Of a stretch of 29,596 bases of DNA, positions 6,545 to 15,620 are shown in pieces (positions within the stretch are counted from its first letter, which is position 1; every line of letters starts with the position of its first letter). The DNA is from an uncultured Eubacterium sp. Lineage in GTDB: Bacteria; Bacillota; Clostridia; Lachnospirales; Lachnospiraceae. Both the position numbers and the translations under genes were made by a program. The notes under the pieces are model-generated. The model saw only the letters and a list, made by a program, of their open reading frames with translations, made no database searches and was not told the DNA's origin. The stretch is taken from contig CAJUBQ010000053.1 in the NCBI GenBank assembly GCA_910584595.1, positions 1-29,596 of the forward strand. Direction: 5' to 3'.

Positions 6545-8557
6545 TTATATTTTATATACAATTGCTGCTACCGTATCAGAATGAACGCTTCCCGGTGCAG
6601 ATGGTTCCAGTCTGCGGTCATCTGCAAGATCGGTAAAGATCATCGGAATCGTCGTATCGTACCCGGCTTTTTCAATCTGTGCTTTATCAAACGAGATCAA
6701 AAGCTGTCCTTTCCTGACCCTGTCGCCATCTTTTACATGGGTTTCAAAAAATTTTCCCTGCAGATTCACCGTATCTACGCCGATATGTATCAAAATTTCC
6801 GTACCGCAGCTGCTTGCAAAGCAAACGGCATGTTTTGTATCAAAAACGCTTAAAATCGTACCGTCCGTCGGCGCATACACATTTCCTGTCTCCGGTATCA
6901 CAGCCACCCCGTCTCCTAATATTTTATTAGCAAATGTTTCATCTTTTACCTGTTCCATTGGGATCAGCTGACCTTTTGCATGGCTAAAAAACGGTTCTTC
7001 CTGCGGAACCGGCATTGTCTGCACTGCGGATATTTCTGCCGATTCTGTCTCTGATTCAGTTGTCTCTGATTCAGTTGTCTTTGATACAGTTGTCTCTGAT
7101 TCGGTCGTCTGTGCTGTGGATACAGCTTTGTCTGCGGATGCTTCGTCTGTAACCTGATCCATAAATTTTCCTAATATAAGCGTCATCAAAAAACCGCCCG
7201 CAATCGCAACTCCATGTGCTATTACATAATTCATATATCCGTTTCCGGCAGGGTCCGCCAATGCAATTCCAGGTACGACCGTCGTACCAAATCCAAGCGC
7301 TGCGAGATTTGTCAAATATACAACCACCCCGCCAAAAGCTCCGCCGATACAGCCGCCAATAATTGGAAAACGGTATCTTAAGTTAATCCCAAACAAAGCC
7401 GGTTCTGTTATACCAAACAACACAGATATAAAACTTGGTATACAAAGTTCTCTTACTTTCACATTTTTTCTATGTCTTACTAAATACGCTAGCACAGCGC
7501 CGCCCTGCGCAATAATCGCTACGGACATCAATGGATTGATAAAGTTCCTGCCTGTATCTGCTAAAAGCTGAGCTTCAATCGCTCCGAAAATATGGTGCAG
7601 GCCGGTAATGACAACCAGCTGCTGCAAGCCGGAAAATACAGCATAGCCAAATACCCCAAGGTTCTGCGTCATCCAGACGAGCGCATTTGTGATTCCTGAT
7701 GAGAGTCCCCTTCCTGCAGGCCCGATGATTGTAAATAACAGCAGCGCTCCTACGAGTGTCGTAAGCAGCGGCGATACAAGTAAACGGATCACTTCCGGTA
7801 CTTTTTTCTCAAAGAAAATATCCAGCTTTGCAGTTACAAATCCCATCAGCAGCGCTACGATAATACCGCCCTGAAAACCAACCAGTTCTACACCCAATCC
7901 AAAAATATGCAGCGTAGTTACATCAACCGTCCCCTGAGCCGCAGCATAAGCATCTGCCAGGCTGTTGCTTAACATAATACAGCCGATCACAATCCCAAGA
8001 ATCGGCCTGCCGCCAAATCGCTTGCAAGCGCTGTATGCAACTGCCAGCGGCAAAAATCCAAAAATCGCGCCGGATGAAATATTAATTAACCGGTTGATGC
8101 CATAGAGCGTATCATTTTCCTTTACGATATCAAAGTTGCCAAGCACTCCGGAAAGTCCGGTCAGCAATGCGGCTGCAAGAATTCCCGGCATAATGTCTAC
8201 AAACACATCCGACAGCGCTTTGATAATTCTCTGCAGCGGATTCATTTTTTTATTTGCCACTGTTTTCAAATCGCTCAGACTCATATTTTTCATATTGTTG
8301 TGCTCTGCAAATACTTCATACACATCGTTGACAAGACCTGCGCCAAAAATAATCTGTACCTGGTCACCTGCTACAAACACGCCTTTTGCAAGATCTACAT
8401 CTTCTATAGCTTTTAAATCCGCCAGGTCATTGTCCTTTAAGACGATCCGCAGCCTCGTCGCACAGTGAGCGACTCCCTGGATATTTTCTTTCCCGCCCAC
8501 AAGCTTTGTAAGCTCTATGGATATTTTTTCATATCTCTGCCTTTTGTTTGCGTCCAT
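6545..8557 (-). CDS. PTS permease EIIBCA, sucrose/trehalose (beta-glucoside) class
   Basis: The 670-residue single-chain permease has an EIIB domain at about 1-85 with phospho-acceptor Cys32 in GVAHCATRLRIVL, an EIIC membrane domain at about 95-455 with the ITGLHHIFGAIE and FGITEPALFGINLRYR signatures of the sucrose/trehalose branch, a low-complexity TTESE linker, and a Crr-type EIIA domain at about 525-670 with active His near 591 in EILIHIGVDTV. It imports and phosphorylates a disaccharide, most likely sucrose or trehalose; no hydrolase is next to it to settle which. The start at 8557 is chosen because GGAGGAG lies six bases upstream; the earlier ATG at 8572 overlaps that site. A HAD phosphatase follows and an AraC regulator diverges. 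Confidence 0.88.
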   Translation of the reverse strand: MDANKRQRYEKISIELTKLVGGKENIQGVAHCATRLRIVLKDNDLADLKAIEDVDLAKGVFVAGDQVQIIFGAGLVNDVYEVFAEHNNMKNMSLSDLKTVANKKMNPLQRIIKALSDVFVDIMPGILAAALLTGLSGVLGNFDIVKENDTLYGINRLINISSGAIFGFLPLAVAYSACKRFGGRPILGIVIGCIMLSNSLADAYAAAQGTVDVTTLHIFGLGVELVGFQGGIIVALLMGFVTAKLDIFFEKKVPEVIRLLVSPLLTTLVGALLLFTIIGPAGRGLSSGITNALVWMTQNLGVFGYAVFSGLQQLVVITGLHHIFGAIEAQLLADTGRNFINPLMSVAIIAQGGAVLAYLVRHRKNVKVRELCIPSFISVLFGITEPALFGINLRYRFPIIGGCIGGAFGGVVVYLTNLAALGFGTTVVPGIALADPAGNGYMNYVIAHGVAIAGGFLMTLILGKFMDQVTDEASADKAVSTAQTTESETTVSKTTESETTESETESAEISAVQTMPVPQEEPFFSHAKGQLIPMEQVKDETFANKILGDGVAVIPETGNVYAPTDGTILSVFDTKHAVCFASSCGTEILIHIGVDTVNLQGKFFETHVKDGDRVRKGQLLISFDKAQIEKAGYDTTIPMIFTDLADDRRLEPSAPGSVHSDTVAAIVYKI
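7051..7110 (+). repeat. Four 15-bp tandem repeats in the PTS linker
   Basis: Four 15-bp units, the first two identical (CTGATTCAGTTGTCT), encode the Thr/Ser/Glu-rich hinge between EIIC and EIIA on the opposite strand. The unit is a multiple of three, so copy-number change would alter hinge length without breaking the frame. Confidence 0.85.
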
Positions 8558-8633
8558 TTCATACTCCTCCATTTTCTTTCATTTAGAGGCTAATATCACT
8601 TTTTCCTGCGGCCACAGTCTTTATTACTGCCTC

Positions 8634-8694
8634 TTGTATTTACCATTATATCGTGTTAAGATCAAATGTATATGGACGCATGTGACTTTCACAT
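8634..8694 (+). promoter_or_regulatory. Divergent PTS/AraC promoter region with palindromic operator
   Basis: TTGTAT (8634-8639) and TAAGAT (8657-8662) with a 17-bp spacer form a promoter pointing to the AraC gene; a TATAAT for the PTS direction overlaps it on the other strand. Just downstream, 8680-8694 is a palindrome ATGTGA-CTT-TCACAT, a plausible operator, possibly for the AraC protein itself. Confidence 0.5.
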
Positions 8695-8747
8695 TGAACT
8701 TTATGACCTCAAAAAAACCGAAATACGCACACGAAAGGAAGAATTTT

Positions 8748-9572
8748 ATGCTGGACTATCACTTTTCCAATGATTTTTACCGAAACATCGATGCTATGAT
8801 CTACACCTGCGGTTATGAGAACTGTGCGCCGGGACACAGCTATGGCCCCATTCTGCGCAATGGCTACTTAATTCACTATGTATTACATGGCACAGGTATT
8901 TACAAAGCCAGAGGAAATCTGTTCCGTCTGAAAGAAGGGGACGCATTTTTAATCTGTCCCGGAGAACTTATTTATTATGAAGCAGATAGGAACACCCCTT
9001 GGACATACACCTGGATTGGTATGCAGGGCATTAAAGTCAAAGGATATCTGGAACGTACCGCACTGCCTGAACACCTGATTGCCCATTTTGGCCAGGATGC
9101 ACAGCTGCGCAGCTGCCATGAGAACATGGCGAAAGCGGATCGGCTGTCAAAGAACCGTGATCTTATCATGAACAGTATCTTATATGAATATTTATTTCTG
9201 CTCGCGCAAAAGTTTCCAAACGAACAATACATCGTTGAAAAAGACCATACCAATCATGTCGAAGAAGCTCTGCGTTATATCGAAGATCATTACTGCGATC
9301 CAATCGCTATTCAGGATATCGCAGATCATTTAGGCCTGAACCGCTCCTATCTGCATCGGATTTTTAAATCTTTCACCGGAGTATCCATTCAAAGCTACTT
9401 ACTGGATTACCGGATGCGGCAGGCCTGTATTCTGCTAAAAACGACATCCTTGTCTGTGCGTGCGGTCGCACACTCTGTCAGCTATATGGATCCTTTGTAT
9501 TTTTCAAGAATCTTTCATAAGAAAATGGGCGTCAGCCCAAGTGAATACCGATACGTCAATTCACCCCAATGA
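8748..9572 (+). CDS. AraC-family transcriptional regulator
   Basis: The 274-residue protein has an N-terminal cupin ligand-binding domain (about 30-140, with LIHYVLHGTGIYKARG and the FLICPGELIYYEAD turn) and a C-terminal double helix-turn-helix (about 175-270, with IQDIADHLGLNRSYLHRIFK and the AraC signature ending FHKKMGVSPSEYR). This layout is typical of MsmR/RafR-like sugar regulators. The ATG at 8748 is favoured by AAAGGAAG upstream; the open frame extends further but has no ribosome site. It diverges from the PTS operon, which it likely activates in response to the transported sugar. Its last 17 bases overlap the end of the convergent PII-like gene. Confidence 0.88.
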   Translation: MLDYHFSNDFYRNIDAMIYTCGYENCAPGHSYGPILRNGYLIHYVLHGTGIYKARGNLFRLKEGDAFLICPGELIYYEADRNTPWTYTWIGMQGIKVKGYLERTALPEHLIAHFGQDAQLRSCHENMAKADRLSKNRDLIMNSILYEYLFLLAQKFPNEQYIVEKDHTNHVEEALRYIEDHYCDPIAIQDIADHLGLNRSYLHRIFKSFTGVSIQSYLLDYRMRQACILLKTTSLSVRAVAHSVSYMDPLYFSRIFHKKMGVSPSEYRYVNSPQ

Positions 9573-10248
9573 TTTCATCTACCGGCAATGACAATACAAT
9601 TCCGTTTGCCTTGCTTTGCATCCCGCATGATTTATTAATCGCCTGCATGATCGCTTTTTTATTCTCCTTCTTTGCCAGAATGAGCACCACCTCACGCTCC
9701 TGCTGAATGCTGATATTCCAAAATTTCATTGCCTCCTCGCTGCCGATGCGCCGGCTGTGGAATACCGTTCCGCCGGACGCTCCCATCGGCCTTGCTGCAT
9801 TCATAACTTCTTCGCTGAATCCCTGATTGACAATTGCCATAATCGCACTATATTCATTTTCCATCTCGTCCCATTCATTCCTTCCTGATCGTTCCTCTTC
9901 CTGCACTCCTACGCTTTCCATCAGCCGGATCATATGTCCGCTGCAGCTGGACATCGTAACCGTAAACGCAATTCCTGTATTTGGCATACCAAGATGCAGG
10001 GAATGCCGAAGCTTTCTTAACATTTTATCCGCCAGCGCCTTCGGCAGCATACTTAGTATCAAATCTTTTTCCACGCCTCCCAGACCAAGCATATCCATAA
10101 TCTCACTGGAAGCTGTGCCCTGCGCATGCATCCGGTATTGTACCGGCACCATTCCTTCTTTATATAGTTCCACGGCCTTATGCACAAGCTTTGGCGTAGC
10201 AATCAAAAACAACATTTGAAACGCCTGTTTCTGATGATTGGCTGTCAT
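9556..10248 (-). CDS. Tandem PII-like (GlnB-fold) protein, partner of DUF1538
   Basis: The 230-residue product looks like two fused PII-type domains. The second half (about 130-228) follows the GlnB pattern: AIMAIVNQGFSEEVMNAARP, then GASGGTVFHSRRIGSE, EREVVLILAKKENKKAI and LPVDEIIGV. The first half is a more diverged copy (about 10-120). PII proteins sense nucleotides and control transporters by inserting a loop. The start codon overlaps the DUF1538 stop by four bases (ATGA), so the two are translationally coupled and very likely act together. The tyrosine of the classic uridylylated T-loop is not visible, so control by uridylylation is unlikely. Confidence 0.8.
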   Translation of the reverse strand: MTANHQKQAFQMLFLIATPKLVHKAVELYKEGMVPVQYRMHAQGTASSEIMDMLGLGGVEKDLILSMLPKALADKMLRKLRHSLHLGMPNTGIAFTVTMSSCSGHMIRLMESVGVQEEERSGRNEWDEMENEYSAIMAIVNQGFSEEVMNAARPMGASGGTVFHSRRIGSEEAMKFWNISIQQEREVVLILAKKENKKAIMQAINKSCGMQSKANGIVLSLPVDEIIGVN

Positions 10249-11897
10249 GGTTCATCCTCCTGTTTTCTATTGATATTAGAAATATGAGCTATTTCAGGTA
10301 TGTCAGCTGCATGTTCGATAGCAGCGATATCATACATATCATCCTCTTCAAAATCATAAATATCATCTTCTTCAAAATCATAGATCATATCTTCAGTAAA
10401 TGCAGGTTTTTCTGCAGCCTGATCTGCCTGTTCCCCTTTGCCCGACTGTTTCATTACAATCTGATACTGAATTCCCATAATCTGTACAGCAATTAACGGC
10501 GTCAGCGCAACTAACGCTACCACACCGAACGCATCTGTCATAATATTTCCGCCTATCGACTCACAAGCGCCAATGCTAAGCGGAATTAAAAACGTCGTCG
10601 TCATAGGCCCGCTGGCAACCCCACCGGAGTCAAACGCAATACCAACAAACATTTTCGGTACAAAACGCGAAAGCACAAGCGCAATGATATAACCGGGTAT
10701 GACAATCCAATAAACAGGCAGTCCTGTTAACACACGAAACATCGCCATGCCTACGCTGACCGAAACTCCGACAGAAAGACAGCGGTTCATTGCCTTTGCT
10801 GATACCGCGCCGTTCGTTACCCCTTCCACCTGATGGTTTAATACCTGAATCGCAGGCTCCGCCTTTACGATATAATAACCGATGACCATTCCAATCGGCA
10901 CGAGCAGCCAACGCCAGCCCGCCGCGCCAATCTCTTTTCCAAGAAATGATCCAACCGGTGCAAATCCGACATTTACCCCGCATAAAAAGAGCACGAGCCC
11001 TATGTACGTATATGCAAACCCAATCAGAATACGCTTCACCTGTCTGTGCTGGTAACGATGGCTGAACAACTGAAAAATTACAAACACTGCAGCTACCGGA
11101 ATCAAAGACACAAAAACTTCTTTTACATACGGGGGCATACTCGTTAAAAATTCCCAAAGCAAATCTCTTGTCGTCACAACATCTGCAACCGCAGAAGTCG
11201 TATAAGCAGCCTGCGTCGGATTGAAAAAACATCCCAGGATCATGACTGCAAGCACAGGACCGATACTGGAAAGCGCAACAAGTCCGAAACTGTCACTGGA
11301 AGCATTTTTGTCGCCTCTGACAGACGCAAGACCAACACCCATCGCCATAATAAACGGCACTGTCATAGGTCCCGTCGTCACACCGCCGGAGTCAAACGCG
11401 ACAGCCATAAATTCCTTCGGCACAAAATACGACATCAGTATCAAAACCGCATACAGCCCGATCAGTATCGTAGAAAGATTTACCTGAAATAAGATTCGAA
11501 CGATCGCGATGGCAAGAAATATCCCGACGCCGACTGCTACGGTTAAAATCAGCGTCATATTCGGAATAGACGGCACCTGCTGGGCCAGCACCTGCAGATC
11601 CGGCTCTGAGATCGTAATAATCGCTCCCATTGCAAAACCGATCGCTATAATCAGCACAATCAGCCTCGTCTTTGAAATCTGCACGCCGATCCCTTCTCCC
11701 AGCGGCGTCATAGACATTTCCGCACCAAGCTGGAAAAATCCCATTCCTGCAACCAGCATAATGGCCCCCGTTAAAAACATAAACATCGTAGCCAGTTCCA
11801 ACGGCACTAATAAAATACTAATCAATAAGACAATTCCAGTAATTGGCAGCACCGCTGAAAGAGATTCCATAATTTTTTCTTTTAATTTTTGATTCAA
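10245..11897 (-). CDS. DUF1538 integral membrane protein, tandem duplicated
   Basis: The 550-residue protein is almost entirely hydrophobic, with about a dozen membrane segments arranged as two homologous halves. Each half contains the DUF1538 signature: AFDSGGVTTGPMTVPFIMA at about residues 167-185 and AFDSGGVASGPMTTTFLIP at about 423-441. The inverted-repeat look and re-entrant glycine-rich motifs suggest a transporter or channel; the substrate is unknown. After the last membrane segment a cytoplasmic acidic tail carries the repeat IYDFEEDD twice. The start is TTG at 11897 behind AAAGGAGA. The PII-like gene is coupled downstream, suggesting gating by a cytoplasmic sensor. Confidence 0.82.
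   Translation of the reverse strand: MNQKLKEKIMESLSAVLPITGIVLLISILLVPLELATMFMFLTGAIMLVAGMGFFQLGAEMSMTPLGEGIGVQISKTRLIVLIIAIGFAMGAIITISEPDLQVLAQQVPSIPNMTLILTVAVGVGIFLAIAIVRILFQVNLSTILIGLYAVLILMSYFVPKEFMAVAFDSGGVTTGPMTVPFIMAMGVGLASVRGDKNASSDSFGLVALSSIGPVLAVMILGCFFNPTQAAYTTSAVADVVTTRDLLWEFLTSMPPYVKEVFVSLIPVAAVFVIFQLFSHRYQHRQVKRILIGFAYTYIGLVLFLCGVNVGFAPVGSFLGKEIGAAGWRWLLVPIGMVIGYYIVKAEPAIQVLNHQVEGVTNGAVSAKAMNRCLSVGVSVSVGMAMFRVLTGLPVYWIVIPGYIIALVLSRFVPKMFVGIAFDSGGVASGPMTTTFLIPLSIGACESIGGNIMTDAFGVVALVALTPLIAVQIMGIQYQIVMKQSGKGEQADQAAEKPAFTEDMIYDFEEDDIYDFEEDDMYDIAAIEHAADIPEIAHISNINRKQEDEP
10337..10384 (+). repeat. Two 24-bp direct repeats encoding the acidic DUF1538 tail
   Basis: Two adjacent 24-bp units (10337-10360, 10361-10384) differ at only two positions and encode consecutive copies of the acidic octapeptide IYDFEEDD on the minus strand. 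Being in frame, they are a recent tail expansion, possibly where the PII-like partner docks. Confidence 0.8.
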
Positions 11898-12024
11898 ACT
11901 GCATCTCCTTTCATCTGTTTTTCATCTTTCCCGCAGAAAGGTTCGCCTTCAGCTGATAATGTAATATTAGTATAACAAAAATACCAATCATCATCTACCC
12001 TTCCTTGTTTATTTGTTTGAAGTA

Positions 12025-12053
12025 TTGAAATAACGAAAAGACTATTTTATAAT
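12025..12053 (+). promoter_or_regulatory. Sigma-A promoter of the 66-aa membrane protein
   Basis: TTGAAA (12025-12030) and TATAAT (12048-12053) with a 17-bp spacer form a near-consensus promoter about 90 bases before the start at 12143, leaving a leader of about 80 nt. Confidence 0.75.
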
Positions 12054-12142
12054 ATTCTTATCTTGCTAAAGTATGAAAAAGCAATAAATTATAACAAAAA
12101 GCAGCAAAAATCAGTAAACATTTCATTTAAAAAGGAGCTAAT

Positions 12143-12343
12143 ATGAACATAGGAAAGTTTTTGTATCACCTCTTAACAACCGTTGTGGTAATATCTATTA
12201 TAGTAGTAGTTATATTAATTGGCATAGCATTGATTAAATTCATACAAGGCAATGACGCTATAAAATATTTAACTATGGCTCTGCTTCTTTCTGTTATAGC
12301 CGGCATATTTGTTTGGATTGCAAATCAAATCAGCGGTATCTGA
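12143..12343 (+). CDS. Small two-helix membrane protein, 66 aa
   Basis: The start follows AAAAAGGAGC and a strong promoter, so the gene is credible despite its size. The product has two hydrophobic helices (about residues 11-34 and 43-62) joined by a short polar loop IKFIQGNDAIKY, with almost no soluble part. I do not recognise a family. It stands alone between the DUF1538 gene (divergent) and the chemoreceptor gene (convergent). Confidence 0.65.
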   Translation: MNIGKFLYHLLTTVVVISIIVVVILIGIALIKFIQGNDAIKYLTMALLLSVIAGIFVWIANQISGI

Positions 12344-12414
12344 TACACTGAAAAAAATAGCCGACATTTATTTTGCGAGAGTGCCAAACGATTTCAGTGG
12401 CTTCCTGTTAATTC

Positions 12415-14001
12415 TTACAGATTTGCAAATATCTCTGTCTGCTCTCGCAGCTCTTCTACAATTTCTTTATTGATATCCATTCTGCTCGTAATATCTGCCA
12501 TGTTTCCAACAAGACTTCTTGTACTTCCTGCAACTCCACTGATATCTCCGGCTCCTTCATCTATCGCGCTTGTAATATGCTTAATGGAAGTTACAATTTC
12601 TGCCATGGCATTTCGCAAATGCTGCGTTTTATTATGAAACTGTTCCATCTCCTGTTCGATATAGGACGCGTCCTGCTTATACTGCTGACCGGCGCTTACA
12701 AACAATTGAAATTCAGCCAGTATCGTATCGTTCATATAATCAATCAAATCCTGTGCATTTTTAGAAAGGTTATAGACTGCCTTTGTTACGACCTGATTTA
12801 CTTCCTGAATCCTGGTTGCTGTCTTCGCACAAGAATCTGCAAGCTCACGAATTTCTCCTGCCACGACTGCAAATCCTCTGCCTGTCTCCCCTGCCCTGGA
12901 AGCCTCTACTGAAGCATTTAAGGCAATCAGGTTTGTAGAGACCGAGATGGAAAGAATCTCTTTTGTCAGGACATTCACCTGGTCTACACTCTTGCTGTTT
13001 TCAATCGCTTCATTTAACTCGACCAGAATATGCGCCGCTTTTTCTCCGATCACTTCAGTATTTGTCTGTGCCATTTGTTCCATCTTACTCGCACGTACTT
13101 TCATTGCAGAAGCATATTCGGTAATCGTGCCGCACTCTTTCACCATATCGTTCACATCTTCATTTACGTCGGACGTATTGTCTCTGATTCCGGATGCATT
13201 TTGCGCTACTTTTTGAATCGCCGCAGAAAGCGCTTCCATTAAAGAATATAAATCTTTCGTACTCTTACTGGAAGTTCTCGTTTTGCCCAGCACCTCACCG
13301 ACTACCAAATCAATACGCTCCGAACTGCCCTGTAACGTCTGCATCATATTTTTAATCGGCTTTACGACATATTTTAAAATAATGCTGATTGCCGCAATTA
13401 CAAGCACAAGCCCCGCTGCAACCGTAACCACGCTAATTACAATCGACGTAACATATACATCTGTAAGTTTCTGTCTGGCTGCAGCTGTTCTCCCATCAAT
13501 CCCGTTAACCAGCTTTGTAATATTTTCTTCTGCTTTGGCTCCATAAACAGCCACTTCATCATTCGCACATGCATAAGCTTCTTCTGTCTTACTATTCGCG
13601 CTGGCGCATACAAGCCGGATTAAAGAATGTTTAAATTCGCTGTAATTTTTTTTCAGTTCCTTATAAACAGCCGCTTCTTCTCCTGCTACGTAATTTTCAT
13701 ACGATTTTAAATCTTCATCCAGCTCTTTTTCCTCTTCTTTTATTTGATCCACAACGCTAATCATCGTCTCATAGTCTGACGCGACGATATGTGACAGCGC
13801 CATTTTATGTATATTCAGCAAAGAACAGCGAATCTCTGCCAGTTTTGCCGCTCCCGCCATCTGATTGTCGACAATCTGCGCTGCATTTGCATTGACATGC
13901 TGAATATGATATACTGATAAAATATTAGAAAGAAACGCCACAATTCCAAGCAATAGAATCGGTAAGATCAGACGTTTCTGAATACTGAGTCTGTTGTTCA
14001 T
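12415..14001 (-). CDS. Methyl-accepting chemotaxis-type receptor (4-helix-bundle sensor)
   Basis: The 528-residue protein has an N-terminal membrane helix (about 10-30), an extracytoplasmic alpha-helical sensor of the four-helix-bundle type (about 35-185), a second membrane helix (about 187-212), a HAMP-like linker and a long cytoplasmic coiled coil with the receptor tip NLIALNASVEASRAGETGRG near residue 370 that contacts CheA/CheW. A strong GGAGGAG site precedes the start. The upstream gene, 48 bases away, encodes a sugar-binding lipoprotein, suggesting that the receptor senses the sugar through that protein. Confidence 0.85.
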   Translation of the reverse strand: MNNRLSIQKRLILPILLLGIVAFLSNILSVYHIQHVNANAAQIVDNQMAGAAKLAEIRCSLLNIHKMALSHIVASDYETMISVVDQIKEEEKELDEDLKSYENYVAGEEAAVYKELKKNYSEFKHSLIRLVCASANSKTEEAYACANDEVAVYGAKAEENITKLVNGIDGRTAAARQKLTDVYVTSIVISVVTVAAGLVLVIAAISIILKYVVKPIKNMMQTLQGSSERIDLVVGEVLGKTRTSSKSTKDLYSLMEALSAAIQKVAQNASGIRDNTSDVNEDVNDMVKECGTITEYASAMKVRASKMEQMAQTNTEVIGEKAAHILVELNEAIENSKSVDQVNVLTKEILSISVSTNLIALNASVEASRAGETGRGFAVVAGEIRELADSCAKTATRIQEVNQVVTKAVYNLSKNAQDLIDYMNDTILAEFQLFVSAGQQYKQDASYIEQEMEQFHNKTQHLRNAMAEIVTSIKHITSAIDEGAGDISGVAGSTRSLVGNMADITSRMDINKEIVEELREQTEIFANL

Positions 14002-14049
14002 TTTTATCTCCTCCTCGTAAACCTTTCGAAAACACAGCCATTTCTATTT

Positions 14050-15369
14050 TTATCTGGCCGTAATTTTTTCCACCATCTGATCCAGCTGTTTTTGCAAATC
14101 TTCTCCCGTTTCATTTCCAAGCGCCATATTTGCCGCAAAAGCTTCCACCGGTTCCCAGAATTTTCCGCCAATTCTTTGCAAATGCGAATATTCAGACTGT
14201 TCCAAAAGCGCGGCAATTGCCAAAGACTCCTGTACCTGTTCAGATGATGCAGCCTGTTTATTCGATGGTCCCTGACCGCGCAGCTCAAACCGAAGCTTTT
14301 GATTTTGTTCGTTTACCATCCATTCTGCCAGCTTTTGGGCCCATTTGGGATATTCAGAATATGCATTTACGCCAACCAGCTTACACCCCGAAAAGGACGC
14401 CATTTGTATCTGGCGGTCTGCACACGTAAACGCAGGCAGCTTTGCAGCGCCAAAGTCTTTTCCCCATGCTTCTTCCACCGCCATCGCATTCCAGACGCCA
14501 CTAACTCCCGCAATGACTGTCCCATCCATCACACCCTGCAAAAATTCTGTATCTGTCCGATTTGAAAAACCGGGATTTTGTCCAATCTCAAGCATAGATT
14601 TTGCCACATCAACGCCTTTGATTTCTCCTTCTTTATCATTCCATGTACAAAAATTCGTAATTCCATCCTCATTTAAACCGGCTTCCATTCCGGTATTTCC
14701 AAAAAATGCATACACATACCAGGCCGAAGACCAGTCCATTGCCATATATTTTCCATTATCCGCAGCAATTTGCAGCATTTTATTCAGTGATAAAATATCC
14801 TCTTCTGAAAAAAACTCTTTATGATAATACAAAAAATAACCATTATCTGCTGTCAAAGGATACGCATACATCGTATTTTTGACAGACGCCGCCTCTACAG
14901 CCTTAGGCAAATGTTCCGTCCGTATCACATCCGCGTTTTGCAGCGGTTCGATCGCGCCCGCAGCTGCAAGCGCCTGCAGCTGGTCATCCGCAAAGGTAAA
15001 CACATCCGCACCTTCCTCAAGCCCTCCCAGCAAAGCATCCTTGCAGCTCGATTCTCCCTGTGCCTGATAAGTAATCTGAAAATCTGCCTGATCCTTATAT
15101 TTTTGCTGAAACCGGTCAAGCACCTGCTCCATCAGCTCGGTATCCTCCTCAGCGCCCCAGACCGTCAGACTGACAGCTTCCCTCGCATTGGCCGTCTCCT
15201 TTTCCTGCTGCATCGTTTGTTCGTCCTCTTTTCCCATTCCGCACCCCGATACAACTACAGCACCTATTGCTATAGCAGACAAAAGCCAACGCCTGTACCA
15301 ATAGCCATGTGCTTTTTTCTTTTTTTGTTTCATTTCGAGTTTCTTTTCAAGTTTCATTCCCCAATGCAT
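14050..15369 (-). CDS. Sugar-binding lipoprotein (ABC family 1 solute-binding protein)
   Basis: The 439-residue protein starts with an unusually long basic leader, a hydrophobic core and a VSGC lipobox with Cys43. The mature part follows the maltodextrin-binding-like fold: SLTVWGAEEDTELMEQVLDR near residue 67, then ADVFTFADDQLQALAAAGAI, YAYPLTADNGYFLYYHKEFF and a conserved LAEWMVNEQNQ segment. Such proteins deliver oligosaccharides to ABC permeases, but no permease gene is adjacent; the next gene is a chemoreceptor. It may serve as the sugar receptor for chemotaxis or feed a permease encoded elsewhere. The first ATG is supported by GGGAGG nine bases upstream. Confidence 0.85.
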   Translation of the reverse strand: MHWGMKLEKKLEMKQKKKKAHGYWYRRWLLSAIAIGAVVVSGCGMGKEDEQTMQQEKETANAREAVSLTVWGAEEDTELMEQVLDRFQQKYKDQADFQITYQAQGESSCKDALLGGLEEGADVFTFADDQLQALAAAGAIEPLQNADVIRTEHLPKAVEAASVKNTMYAYPLTADNGYFLYYHKEFFSEEDILSLNKMLQIAADNGKYMAMDWSSAWYVYAFFGNTGMEAGLNEDGITNFCTWNDKEGEIKGVDVAKSMLEIGQNPGFSNRTDTEFLQGVMDGTVIAGVSGVWNAMAVEEAWGKDFGAAKLPAFTCADRQIQMASFSGCKLVGVNAYSEYPKWAQKLAEWMVNEQNQKLRFELRGQGPSNKQAASSEQVQESLAIAALLEQSEYSHLQRIGGKFWEPVEAFAANMALGNETGEDLQKQLDQMVEKITAR

Positions 15370-15506
15370 TTCTTTCTTCCTCCCAAATAAAATTACTTCA
15401 CGAAATCATTCCACAAAAACATTATCATTCTTTCTATTTATTTCTCAGATCATACCAATTTAAACCGTAACTATCTGCACCGCAGATACATTCACATCGT
15501 AATAGC

Positions 15507-15556
15507 AGTATAACATAGATCATTTTTTTCATCTATAACTTTTTTCATCTATAATT
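15507..15556 (-). promoter_or_regulatory. Extended -10 promoter and direct repeats upstream of the sugar-binding gene
   Basis: On the minus strand TGTTATACT is an extended -10 element (TATACT at 15512-15507) without a good -35. In place of the -35 are two copies of a 15-bp repeat (15524-15538 and 15540-15554, reading TTATAGATGAAAAAA) with a 16-bp period, a plausible activator site. Confidence 0.45.
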
Positions 15557-15620
15557 TTTTCACCTGCACTTTCTAAATATTTTCTCTATCTTCCGCCTAA
15601 AGGTAAGCGTTCAGATCATA

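Noticed and set aside
12346..12402. CACTGAAA...TTTCAGTG inverted repeat as a terminator after the 66-aa protein
   Set aside because: Eight-base arms are about 40 bases apart with no T-run; too weak to call.
14004..14288. Minus-strand open frame before the chemoreceptor
   Set aside because: Lies in another frame of the sugar-binding lipoprotein gene and has no recognisable domain.
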